Assembly (NCBI GenBank): GCA_045541495.1
Contig: JAZQJE010000016.1
Span: forward strand, 1-63,582
Reading direction: 5' to 3'
DNA length: 63,582 nt
Source of the DNA: RGIG3009 sp045541495
GTDB lineage: Bacteria > Bacillota > Clostridia > Oscillospirales > Acutalibacteraceae
A model generated the notes under the pieces. The model ran no database searches and was not told the origin of the DNA. It saw only the letters and a list, made by a program, of their open reading frames with translations. The first letter of the stretch is position 1, and each line of letters begins with the position of its first letter. A program made the translations under genes and the position numbers. This document shows, in pieces, positions 51,247 through 58,912 of this stretch.

Positions 51247-51296
51247 AAGCCGCATAAACACTAGGGTTTTCGCTGGTTTGCCCCATTGAACGCATT
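51218..51296. repeat. Imperfect inverted-repeat structure at the duplication junction
   Basis: Nested arms AATGCGTT (51218-51225) with AACGCATT (51289-51296) and GGGCAAACC (51232-51240) with GGTTTGCCC (51275-51283), around a 34-base centre. It starts immediately after copy 1 of the repeat ends. It could be an end of an inserted element or a structured RNA. It does not fit the orientation of integron attC sites. Confidence 0.6.
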
Positions 51297-51330
51297 AGTG
51301 TCAAAAACGGGTTTTTGGCGGGTTTTATAC

Positions 51331-51366
51331 ATAGCAAAAGCGGAGTGAAAATTCACTCCGCTTTTG
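51331..51366 (-). terminator. Hairpin after the DUF4259-like gene
   Basis: CAAAAGCGGAGTGAA (51335-51349) pairs with TTCACTCCGCTTTTG (51352-51366) just past the stop of the minus-strand gene. It shares its outer arm sequence and the preceding TACATAGC with the hairpin at 49834. Confidence 0.65.
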
Positions 51367-51369
51367 TGG

Positions 51370-52446
51370 TTAATCAAGTTTTTCAATTTGCTTTTTTATT
51401 ATTGCAGAAATTTCGTTTTTAGGTCGCAAGTCGGGATTTGAAACTGAGGGGTCAAGTAGATTATCGTATGGTATATTTGCTTTTTCCAATCGGGCTTTTT
51501 CTTCAAAGAACTCTCCAAATGCATCAAACAGTTCCATATTCCAAGAAATGTCGGGAAGATAATTTTTGCTGTCGAATAGTTCACAAAAACGATTTGCTTC
51601 TTCTTTGTTAAAGACTTTCTCTATGAGCTGTTCACTACCATCTTTGGGCAACCTAAAACTATATGTGAATAAGTGGAATTTATAACACCACCCACTTGTT
51701 TCGATGGTAGTTCCTGTTTCACTTGCATATTGTAGATACTTGGGGACAAAACCGCAAGTTTGAAGAATATCAAGAGTAGGCTTTTTTTCATCAATATAAT
51801 CATAAAAAGCGTAAACACTATGTTCATCATAAAAGCCCTCAACATATTGCGAATGGGGTGTTTTTTCTGTTCCGACACAAAGAATGGCAATGTATTTGTC
51901 GTGAGCATCATAAGGGGGATTTAGTGTTTCGCAAATTTTGTCGGCTATTTCTTGTGCATAGATAAAGTTATATGCACAATCTTCAATGTTCCAAATCCAA
52001 TTTTCAGGGTCGTTTTCCCTTAACCCTGTACGAACAATAATAATATCGCCGGGTTTATGCTTTGGTTTTGCGATTTTTGCTTTCGGAATTTTGATTTCGG
52101 GTTGAGGTGTTTTTAACTGATTTAGTAGTTTTTCCATTACCGCCAATCGCTTTTTTATATCGGAGCCTTCCCATTCGTCAATGCCGGTATGTGCTTCAAG
52201 TAAAGAAATGGTCTTGTTTTTAATTTCGTCGTTCAAAATACCGTGTTTCCATTGCCAGTCGGCAAGAGCAAACCAAAAATCTGCATAATCATTGTCGATA
52301 ATATTACTGTTAACAATATCCGCATATTCTTTCAAAATCAGTTTTGTGCCTTCTTCAATACCAACTAACGGATATACTTCGTTGCATATATCTCGAACAT
52401 CACTTGATGTATCGTTAGAATATAAAGCAGTACCCCAAGAACCCAT
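51370..52446 (-). CDS. DUF4259-like N-terminal protein of unknown function
   Basis: 358 residues. The opening MGSWGTALYSNDTSSDVRDI matches the pattern of DUF4259-type proteins (MGxWG...D.A.DV). A helical N-terminal region of about 110 residues is followed by a Pro/Lys-rich linker (KTPQPEIKIPKAKIAKPKHK, about 111-130) and a C-terminal region of about 225 residues with GDIIIVRTG and many aromatic residues. No catalytic motif is recognised. AT-rich, between the two copies of the direct repeat, together with the following gene. Confidence 0.75.
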   Translation of the reverse strand: MGSWGTALYSNDTSSDVRDICNEVYPLVGIEEGTKLILKEYADIVNSNIIDNDYADFWFALADWQWKHGILNDEIKNKTISLLEAHTGIDEWEGSDIKKRLAVMEKLLNQLKTPQPEIKIPKAKIAKPKHKPGDIIIVRTGLRENDPENWIWNIEDCAYNFIYAQEIADKICETLNPPYDAHDKYIAILCVGTEKTPHSQYVEGFYDEHSVYAFYDYIDEKKPTLDILQTCGFVPKYLQYASETGTTIETSGWCYKFHLFTYSFRLPKDGSEQLIEKVFNKEEANRFCELFDSKNYLPDISWNMELFDAFGEFFEEKARLEKANIPYDNLLDPSVSNPDLRPKNEISAIIKKQIEKLD

Positions 52447-52467
52447 TTGCTCACCTCGCTTTTGTGA

Positions 52468-52983
52468 TTAATTTTCCAATTTATATGTTTTAATTGTTTC
52501 AGTGCTTTCGGTTTTGTTGGCGGCAATAAGGCAAACTAACTTATCGTTGGTTTTATTAGATTCTATTAAAATCCATTCATTTGTGCTTGTTTCAAGATAG
52601 TATACAAATTCAGCATAACTTTTGTGTTTTACTTTTTGGATAACGGTTTTAATTGTGCGATTTACTCTGTTTGCAATATGCTCAATAATGTTATTCTCAA
52701 ACTCGTCGAGGTTGTCGAAATCCCACTCTTGCCACGAAACCTCGTCATCAACAGAAGCGTATAAATATTTTTTACCATCACATTTTTGTGTGCAAATCTC
52801 AAGCATTAGTTCCATATTATCTTTTGAGCCAGCAAAAGCAACGGTAAAATCGTCATAATCTATAAAATTATCAATACCACATTTTTGACTGACAGCTTGT
52901 TTAATTCTTGCAACACAATATTTTTCTCTTTGTATATCCTCTTCAAGAGTTTCTGTTGCGTGAAAAAATTTGAATAAACTCAC
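52468..52983 (-). CDS. Uncharacterised accessory protein
   Basis: 171 residues from a GTG start behind AAAGGTGGTG; a TTTACT-17-TATAAT promoter can be drawn at 53003-53031 on the minus strand. Predicted mixed alpha/beta, acidic, no signal peptide or membrane segment, no recognised motif. It lies 21 bases upstream of the DUF4259-like gene in the same direction, and the two form a unit inside the direct repeats. An immunity or defence-accessory role is conceivable but unsupported by sequence motifs. Confidence 0.65.
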   Translation of the reverse strand: MSLFKFFHATETLEEDIQREKYCVARIKQAVSQKCGIDNFIDYDDFTVAFAGSKDNMELMLEICTQKCDGKKYLYASVDDEVSWQEWDFDNLDEFENNIIEHIANRVNRTIKTVIQKVKHKSYAEFVYYLETSTNEWILIESNKTNDKLVCLIAANKTESTETIKTYKLEN

Positions 52984-53023
52984 AAAATCACCACCTTTGA
53001 TTTATTATAACATATTTCATTTC

Positions 53024-53136
53024 AAAAGTAAATTCAAGCAGTATAAATCTCCTCAAAATACAGATAATAACAACACAATTTGTAATTTAAGGAGAAATGA
53101 ATATATGAAAGCCACTGGTATAGTTAGAAGAATCGA
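53024..53136 (+). repeat. 113-bp direct repeat, copy 2 (intact spoVT 5' end)
   Basis: Second copy of the repeat, exactly 1921 bases downstream of the first. It supplies the leader, ribosome site and first codons of the complete spoVT. Its left end overlaps the promoter area of the minus-strand accessory gene. Confidence 0.95.
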
Positions 53137-53647
53137 CGACCTGGGTCGTGTGGTTATCCCGAAAGAAATCAGAAGAACCATGCGGATTCGGGATGGGGAT
53201 CCGTTGGAGATTTACACGGGGCCCAATGAAGAGGTAGTGTTCAAAAAGTATTCGCCCGTGGGGGAAATGTCCGCCTTTGCGGTGCAGTATGCCGATGTGA
53301 TGGCGCGGGTGAGCGGATCGCCGGTATTGATCTGCGACCGCGATCACGTGATCGCGGTCGCAGGGGAGTCCAAAAAAGAGTTTTTGGAGCAACGGCTGTC
53401 CCATCAACTGGAGCAAGCCATGGAAGACCGTCAACCGGTGATTCTGCGCAGCGGGGAAAGCCATCCACTGATCCCCGTGGAAAGCCGTGACCGCATTGCC
53501 GCAGTGATGGTCCCCATTTTAGCGGCGGGAGACGTGACAGGTTGTGTGTGCTTTTTGGCCGACGACAAGAAGACCCCGCCGACGGAAAGCGATATCCGCT
53601 TGGCACAGGTGGCGGCGGGATTCCTCGGCAAACAAATGGAAGAATAA
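53105..53647 (+). CDS. spoVT: Stage V sporulation protein T (AbrB/SpoVT family regulator)
   Basis: 180 residues. N-terminal swapped-hairpin AbrB domain MKATGIVRRIDDLGRVVIPKEIRRT (here in part: RRIDDLGRVVIPKEIRRT, residues 8-25), GDPLEIYT, then a GAF-like ligand domain (about 56-178). In Bacillus it adjusts forespore gene expression and marks an endospore former. ATG at 53105 behind AAGGAG. A 32-bp perfect palindrome lies inside the coding sequence (53332-53363). Confidence 0.96.
   Translation: MKATGIVRRIDDLGRVVIPKEIRRTMRIRDGDPLEIYTGPNEEVVFKKYSPVGEMSAFAVQYADVMARVSGSPVLICDRDHVIAVAGESKKEFLEQRLSHQLEQAMEDRQPVILRSGESHPLIPVESRDRIAAVMVPILAAGDVTGCVCFLADDKKTPPTESDIRLAQVAAGFLGKQMEE
53332..53363. repeat. 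32-bp perfect palindrome inside spoVT
   Basis: Arms of 16 bases with no loop, CTGCGACCGCGATCAC followed by its exact reverse complement, centred on CAC|GTG at 53347/53348. It encodes the stretch CDRDHVIAVA of the GAF domain. May be coincidence of codon choice or a DNA-binding/cruciform site. Confidence 0.9.
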
Positions 53648-53688
53648 GAAACACGGCTTCCTCGACAGAGGAAGCCGTGTTTCTTATT
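53643..53688. terminator. Perfect 21-bp bidirectional terminator containing both stop codons
   Basis: Arms 53643-53663 and 53668-53688 with a GACA loop. The TAA of spoVT (53645-53647) lies in one arm and the TAA of the convergent ABC gene (53684-53686) in the other, so one palindrome serves both transcripts. Confidence 0.9.
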
Positions 53689-55609
53689 CCAATTCAAACG
53701 CACCGGTATATAACTGATAATAGGTACCCTTTTGGGCAATGAGTGTTTCGTGATTGCCGCGCTCGATGATTCGGCCGTGATCCAATACCATGATCACATC
53801 GGAATTCATAACCGTGGACAGGCGGTGAGCGATCACAAACACCGTGCGCCCTTCCATCAGTTTATCCATACCTCGTTGCACAATGGCTTCGGTGCGGGTA
53901 TCGATAGAGGAAGTGGCCTCGTCCATGATCATCACGGGCGGATCGGCTACCGCTGCACGGGCAATGGCGATCAACTGCCGCTGTCCCTGCGATAGGTTAG
54001 AGCCGTTGTTGCTAAGCAACGTGTTATATCCATCGGGTAAGCGGGTGATAAAATCGTCCGCGCCCACCAGTTTGGCGGCGGCATAACATTCTTCATCGGT
54101 GGCATCCAATTTGCCGTATCGAATATTCTCGATTACCGATCCCGTAAACAGGTTGGTATCCTGCAGCACAATACCCAGAGAGCGCCGCAGATCGGATTTT
54201 TTAATTTTGTTAATATTGATCCCGTCGTAACGGATCTTGCCGTCGGCAATATCGTAAAACCGATTAATAAGATTGGTAATGGTGGTCTTGCCCGCGCCGG
54301 TAGCGCCCACAAACGCCACCTTTTGTCCCGGCTCGGCATACACGCTGACACCGTGTAATACGGGCTTGTTTTCCTCATATCCGAAATCTACATTCGTCAT
54401 ACGCACATCACCGCGCACGGGCGTGTAGGTGAGAGTCCCGTCGGTATGCGGGTGTCGCCACGCCCATTTCCCCGTGTGGTGGGGCACTTCCGTCACTGTA
54501 CCGTCCTCATTGATCTCTGCGTTGACCAACGTCACATATCCGTCATCGGTTTCAGGAGATTGATCCATCAGTCCAAATACCCGCTGTGCACCTGCGAGCG
54601 CCATGGCGATGGAGTTGATCTGTTGGGAGAATTGGTTAACGTTTCCCGTAAACTGTTTGGTCATGTTGAGGAAAGGAATGATCAACGCAATGGAAAAGGC
54701 TTTGCCCGAAATGCTGAAATTGACTGCTCCCGTGGCAATAAACAACCCGCCCGCAATGGCACATAATACGTACAGGATGTTGCCGATGTTCATAATGATG
54801 GGACCAAGGGTGTTGGCATACGCGTGGGCGCGGTAACTGTCTTCAAACAATTGGTCGTTGGCCTTGTCAAAATCCTCTTTCACGGCATCTTCGTGACAAA
54901 ACACTTTAATGACCTTTTGTCCGTTCATCATTTCCTGAACGAACCCTTCCATCTTACCGACGGCTCGTTGCTGGCGGATAAAATACTTGGCACTGCCGCC
55001 GCCCACTTTGCCGGAGATCATAAACATCAGTGTTACGCCTGTTAGCACCACTAAGGTCATCCAGATACTGTTGTATATCATGATGCACAATACCGTCACC
55101 ACGATGATGCAGGATTGCAACAGACTGGGCAACGACTGAGACACCAGTTGCCGCAAGGTATCGATATCGTTGGTATAATGGCTCATGATATCGCCGTGTT
55201 TATGAGTGTCAAAATACTTAACGGGCAGGTTTTGCATCCCGTCAAACATTTTACGGCGCAACTTGTTCAAAAATCCTTGGGTGATATAGGCCATCAGTTG
55301 CGTTTGAGTAGTGATAAAAATGATGGACAGGACATACAATCCGATCAGTGTTCCCACCAAGGGGAAGATTTCGGTTTTCGCCGCCGCCCAGTCCAGGTTT
55401 CCCGCTTCCAAATACGCGGCAATGACCGTTAACACTTTTTCAATGAAAATAGCGGGAATAGACGACACAATGGCGGAGAAAATAATACAGAGCATTGCCA
55501 GCGGCAACAGGATGGGATAGGAGCGCAGTAATAATTTGATGACTCGCGCCAAAGCACGCACATCCAACTTGCGGCCATCGTGGGGCATACGACCCATAGG
55601 TCTACTCAT
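53684..55609 (-). CDS. Heterodimeric ABC exporter, subunit with canonical Walker B (TM288/BmrD-like)
   Basis: 641 residues. Six membrane helices, then a nucleotide-binding domain with Walker A VGATGAGKTTI, Walker B VMIMDEATSS (catalytic Glu present) and signature NLSQGQRQ, which deviates from LSGGQ. Exports drugs, lipids or peptides; the substrate is unknown. ATG at 55609 behind GGAGGTGGGG; it overlaps the partner gene by eight bases. A long extracellular-side or linker insertion near 405-435 (GTVTEVPHHTGKWAWRHP) precedes the ATPase. Confidence 0.92.
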   Translation of the reverse strand: MSRPMGRMPHDGRKLDVRALARVIKLLLRSYPILLPLAMLCIIFSAIVSSIPAIFIEKVLTVIAAYLEAGNLDWAAAKTEIFPLVGTLIGLYVLSIIFITTQTQLMAYITQGFLNKLRRKMFDGMQNLPVKYFDTHKHGDIMSHYTNDIDTLRQLVSQSLPSLLQSCIIVVTVLCIMIYNSIWMTLVVLTGVTLMFMISGKVGGGSAKYFIRQQRAVGKMEGFVQEMMNGQKVIKVFCHEDAVKEDFDKANDQLFEDSYRAHAYANTLGPIIMNIGNILYVLCAIAGGLFIATGAVNFSISGKAFSIALIIPFLNMTKQFTGNVNQFSQQINSIAMALAGAQRVFGLMDQSPETDDGYVTLVNAEINEDGTVTEVPHHTGKWAWRHPHTDGTLTYTPVRGDVRMTNVDFGYEENKPVLHGVSVYAEPGQKVAFVGATGAGKTTITNLINRFYDIADGKIRYDGININKIKKSDLRRSLGIVLQDTNLFTGSVIENIRYGKLDATDEECYAAAKLVGADDFITRLPDGYNTLLSNNGSNLSQGQRQLIAIARAAVADPPVMIMDEATSSIDTRTEAIVQRGMDKLMEGRTVFVIAHRLSTVMNSDVIMVLDHGRIIERGNHETLIAQKGTYYQLYTGAFELE

Positions 55610-57344
55610 TGTCCCCACCTCCGTTCGTCTGTTGTTCATACACTTCTTTGTAGATAGTGCAGTCAGCCAGCAACTCCTCGTGCGTACCTGCCGCGGCAAC
55701 GGTACCGTTATCCATTACTAAGATCAGATCCGCATCCTGTACCGATACCACCCGTTGAGCGATGATGATTTTGGTAGTTTCGGGAATAAATTGTTTAAAT
55801 CCCGTGCGGATAAGGGCGTCGGTCTTGGTATCCACCGCGCTGGTGGAATCGTCCAAAATGAGGATCTTCGGCTTTTTCAGCAACGCGCGGGCAATACACA
55901 ACCGTTGTTTTTGACCGCCCGATACGTTAGTACCGCCTTGCTCGATCACGGTGTCGTACCCGTCGGGGAACGAGCGTACAAACTCATCCGCTTGGGCCAA
56001 CCGACAAGCCTCTATCAATTCCTCATCGGTAGCATCGGGGTTGCCCCATCGCAAATTTTCTTTGATAGTTCCCGAAAACAGTAAATTCTTTTGTAGCACC
56101 ATGGCTACGGCGGAACGCAAGGTTTCGATCTCGTAATCCCGTACATCCACATCGCCCACGGATACCGATCCCTCCGTCACATCGTACAAGCGGGGAATCA
56201 ACTGTACCAACGTGGATTTGCTGGAACCCGTACCGCCCAAGATACCAACCGTCATCCCCGAACGGATATGCAGATTCACCTTCGATAACGCAAACCGTTC
56301 AGCGGTTTCGGAATACTTGAAGGATACGCCGCGAAAATCGATAGAGCCGTCTTTCACTTCGGTAATAGGCTTTTCAGGATCGTGCAAAGCAGGTGTTTCC
56401 GCCAACACTTCCTCGATCCGCTTGATGGATTCTCCCGACATGGTAAGCATGACGTAGATCATGGACAACATCATCAGTTGCATAAGGATCTGCATACCGT
56501 AGGTCAGCATGGCGCTGATCTCGCCCACGGCAATGATCTGCCCGCCGGAAGAAATGATGAGTTGCGATCCCACCAACAACACAAAGATCATGTTAAAATA
56601 CACGCACAATTGCATGATGGGAGAGTTAAGTGCCACGATGCGCTCCGCCCGTGTGAAATCGCCGCGAATGTCTTCCGACGCCCTACCGAACTTTTCTTTT
56701 TCGTAATCCTCGCGGGAAAACCCTTTGACCACCCGCATGGCGCGAACATTTTCCTCAATGGACTCGTTCAGGCGATCGTACTTTTTAAACACTCGTCGAA
56801 ACGCCGGCATGGCTTTGCGGCTGACCATCAGCAATCCTGTCACCAATACAGGGATGATCACCACGAACGTAGCTGCCAACGGCCCACCCATGATGGAGGC
56901 CATGATAATGGAGAAAATGAGCAGTAACGGTGCCCGAACCGCAATACGGATAAGCATCATATAGGACATCTGCACATTGTTGATATCGGTGGTCAAGCGG
57001 GTGACCAGCGACGAGGTGGAGAACTTATCAATATTTTTAAAGGCAAAAGTTTGCACTTTGTGAAACACATCGTGCCGCACGTTTTTGGCAAATCCCGCCG
57101 ATGCTTTGGCGGAAGTGTTGGCGGCGATCCCACCGCAACACAGCGACAACAGCGCCATGACCACCAGCAACCCGCCGATCTTTAAGATCTCCGCCATTTG
57201 CGCGCCGCCGTTGATGCGATTTACCAAATTGGCGGTGATAAACGGAATCAAACATTCAATGATCGCTTCACCGATAATGAAGATGAGCGTGAGGATCGAG
57301 GGCTTTTTATATTCCCGTACACACGCAAGCAATCGTTTATACAT
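55602..57344 (-). CDS. Heterodimeric ABC exporter, subunit with degenerate site (TM287/BmrC-like)
   Basis: 580 residues. Six membrane helices and an ATPase with Walker A GGTGSSKSTLV, signature NVSGGQKQR and Walker B ILILDDSTSAVD, where Asp replaces the catalytic Glu. With the partner's altered LSQGQ signature this makes the usual non-hydrolysing site of heterodimeric exporters. First gene of the pair. No promoter was clearly identified upstream. Confidence 0.92.
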   Translation of the reverse strand: MYKRLLACVREYKKPSILTLIFIIGEAIIECLIPFITANLVNRINGGAQMAEILKIGGLLVVMALLSLCCGGIAANTSAKASAGFAKNVRHDVFHKVQTFAFKNIDKFSTSSLVTRLTTDINNVQMSYMMLIRIAVRAPLLLIFSIIMASIMGGPLAATFVVIIPVLVTGLLMVSRKAMPAFRRVFKKYDRLNESIEENVRAMRVVKGFSREDYEKEKFGRASEDIRGDFTRAERIVALNSPIMQLCVYFNMIFVLLVGSQLIISSGGQIIAVGEISAMLTYGMQILMQLMMLSMIYVMLTMSGESIKRIEEVLAETPALHDPEKPITEVKDGSIDFRGVSFKYSETAERFALSKVNLHIRSGMTVGILGGTGSSKSTLVQLIPRLYDVTEGSVSVGDVDVRDYEIETLRSAVAMVLQKNLLFSGTIKENLRWGNPDATDEELIEACRLAQADEFVRSFPDGYDTVIEQGGTNVSGGQKQRLCIARALLKKPKILILDDSTSAVDTKTDALIRTGFKQFIPETTKIIIAQRVVSVQDADLILVMDNGTVAAAGTHEELLADCTIYKEVYEQQTNGGGDNE

Positions 57345-57596
57345 GGTTTATCCTTTCCGTCGTTCGACGCCGCGCACAACACGCAGACCCACTGCCGACT
57401 GTCCCATCTGTCTTTACTATCTCGTAAATTATACGCTTCCGAAAATTGGAAGTCAAGGTCTGGGGCGGCGTCACCGCAAAACTTCAAAAAAAGTTCATTT
57501 TTGTGAAAATACATTTTTGTAAAATGTATATAAAAATTAAAAAACCGCCGTTCGAAAATTTTCTGCCAAAATGATGGCAACTTTTTGCTATTTTTC
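57345..57596. other. Non-coding region between ABC and CofE-like promoters
   Basis: About 250 bases, strongly A/T-rich at 57480-57596 with many A- and T-runs. No gene or stable hairpin with a T-tail was recognised. It must hold the promoter for the ABC genes. Confidence 0.4.
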
Positions 57597-57625
57597 TTGC
57601 AACATTGACAAGAATCGTATATAAT
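57597..57625 (+). promoter_or_regulatory. Promoter of the CofE-like/guaA pair
   Basis: TTGCAA (57597-57602), 17-base spacer, TATAAT (57620-57625). A TTGACA hexamer at 57605-57610 lies inside the spacer and is at the wrong distance. The leader is about 68 bases. Confidence 0.75.
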
Positions 57626-57699
57626 ACATAGGTAATGTGTCTGGCATTGCGAAGTTATACGATTTAAGTCTTTATTTGTGAACGAAAGGAAGACCATGT

Positions 57700-58899
57700 A
57701 TGTCAGAAAACACACGCAGAGTCGGTACCGTATCGCGGGGTATCCGTTGCCCCATCATCCGTGAAGGGGACGATTTAGCCGCTATTGTAGCGGACAGCGT
57801 ATTGCAAGCCGCTGAGAGCGACGGTTTCGCCTTGCGTGATCGGGACGTTATCGCCATGACTGAGTCCATCGTGGCCCGTGCTCAAGGAAACTATGCCACG
57901 GTAGACGATATCGCCGCTGACGTCAAAGCCAAATTGGGCGACGGCACCATCGGCGTTATTTTTCCCATCTTGTCCCGTAATCGCTTTGCCATTTGTTTGC
58001 GCGGTATTGCCAAAGCCGTCAAAAAGATCGTACTGATGCTCAGCTATCCCACCGACGAAGTGGGTAACTCCTTGGCAACCTACGACTTGATCGACGCCGC
58101 CGGCATCAATCCCTATTCCGACGTTCTGTCGCTGGAACGCTATCGCGAGGTGTTTGGTGTCCAGCGTCTGGAGTTCACCGGCGTGGACTATGTGGAATAC
58201 TACGGTGATCTGATCCGCGGTTGCGGTGCCGAGGTAGAGATCATCTTCGCCAATCAGCCAAAAGCTATCTTAGACTATACCGACCATGTGCTCGCTTGCG
58301 ATATTCACACCGTCGAACGCACCAAACGCCAGTTGAGAGAGGGCGGCGCCAAAGTGGTGTACGGCCTCAGCGATATTCTCAACGCTCCCGTCAACGGCAG
58401 CGGTTGTAACGAGAAATACGGCCTTCTCGGTTCCAACAAATCCAACGAAGATAAGATCAAACTGTTCCCCCGTGAATGTCAGGATGTGGTATTGGATGTG
58501 CAGGAACGCATTCTGAAAGCCACCGGCAAACGCGTGGAAGTCATGGTATATGGTGACGGTGCGTTCAAAGATCCCAAAGGTAAGATCTGGGAATTGGCGG
58601 ACCCCGTGGTATCGCCCGCTTTCACCGACGGCTTGATCGGTACTCCCAACGAACTGAAACTGAAATATTTGGCGGATAACGACTATAAAGACCTCACCGG
58701 TGAAGAACTGAAAAAGGCCATTTCCGATAGTATCCGTCAAAAGGATGGCGATCTGTTCGGTACCATGGCATCCCAAGGCACCACGCCTCGCCAACTCACC
58801 GACTTGATCGGTTCTCTGTGCGACCTCACCAGCGGCTCCGGCGACAAAGGTACGCCCGTTGTGTTGGTACAGGGCTATTTCGACAACTATACCAACTAA
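57700..58899 (+). CDS. Coenzyme F420-0:L-glutamate ligase-like (CofE/FbiB-family) protein
   Basis: 399 residues, longer than archaeal CofE (about 250). Seen: RCPIIREGDDL at the N-terminus, RDRDVIAMTESIVARAQGNY near 46-65, GIGVIFPILSRNRFA-like strand, and VYGDGAFKDPKGKIWELADPVVSPAF near 290-315. Relatives are common in clostridia that do not make F420, so the true substrate is uncertain; an amide ligation with glutamate or another amino acid is the family chemistry. AAAGGAAG supports the start. Followed 13 bases later by guaA. Confidence 0.85.
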   Translation: MSENTRRVGTVSRGIRCPIIREGDDLAAIVADSVLQAAESDGFALRDRDVIAMTESIVARAQGNYATVDDIAADVKAKLGDGTIGVIFPILSRNRFAICLRGIAKAVKKIVLMLSYPTDEVGNSLATYDLIDAAGINPYSDVLSLERYREVFGVQRLEFTGVDYVEYYGDLIRGCGAEVEIIFANQPKAILDYTDHVLACDIHTVERTKRQLREGGAKVVYGLSDILNAPVNGSGCNEKYGLLGSNKSNEDKIKLFPRECQDVVLDVQERILKATGKRVEVMVYGDGAFKDPKGKIWELADPVVSPAFTDGLIGTPNELKLKYLADNDYKDLTGEELKKAISDSIRQKDGDLFGTMASQGTTPRQLTDLIGSLCDLTSGSGDKGTPVVLVQGYFDNYTN

Positions 58900-58912
58900 G
58901 GGAGGACAAACC

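Noticed and set aside
51218..51296. Integron attC site
   Set aside because: The inverted arms have GTT on the left and AAC on the right, opposite to the RYYYAAC...GTTRRRY layout, and there is no integron integrase.
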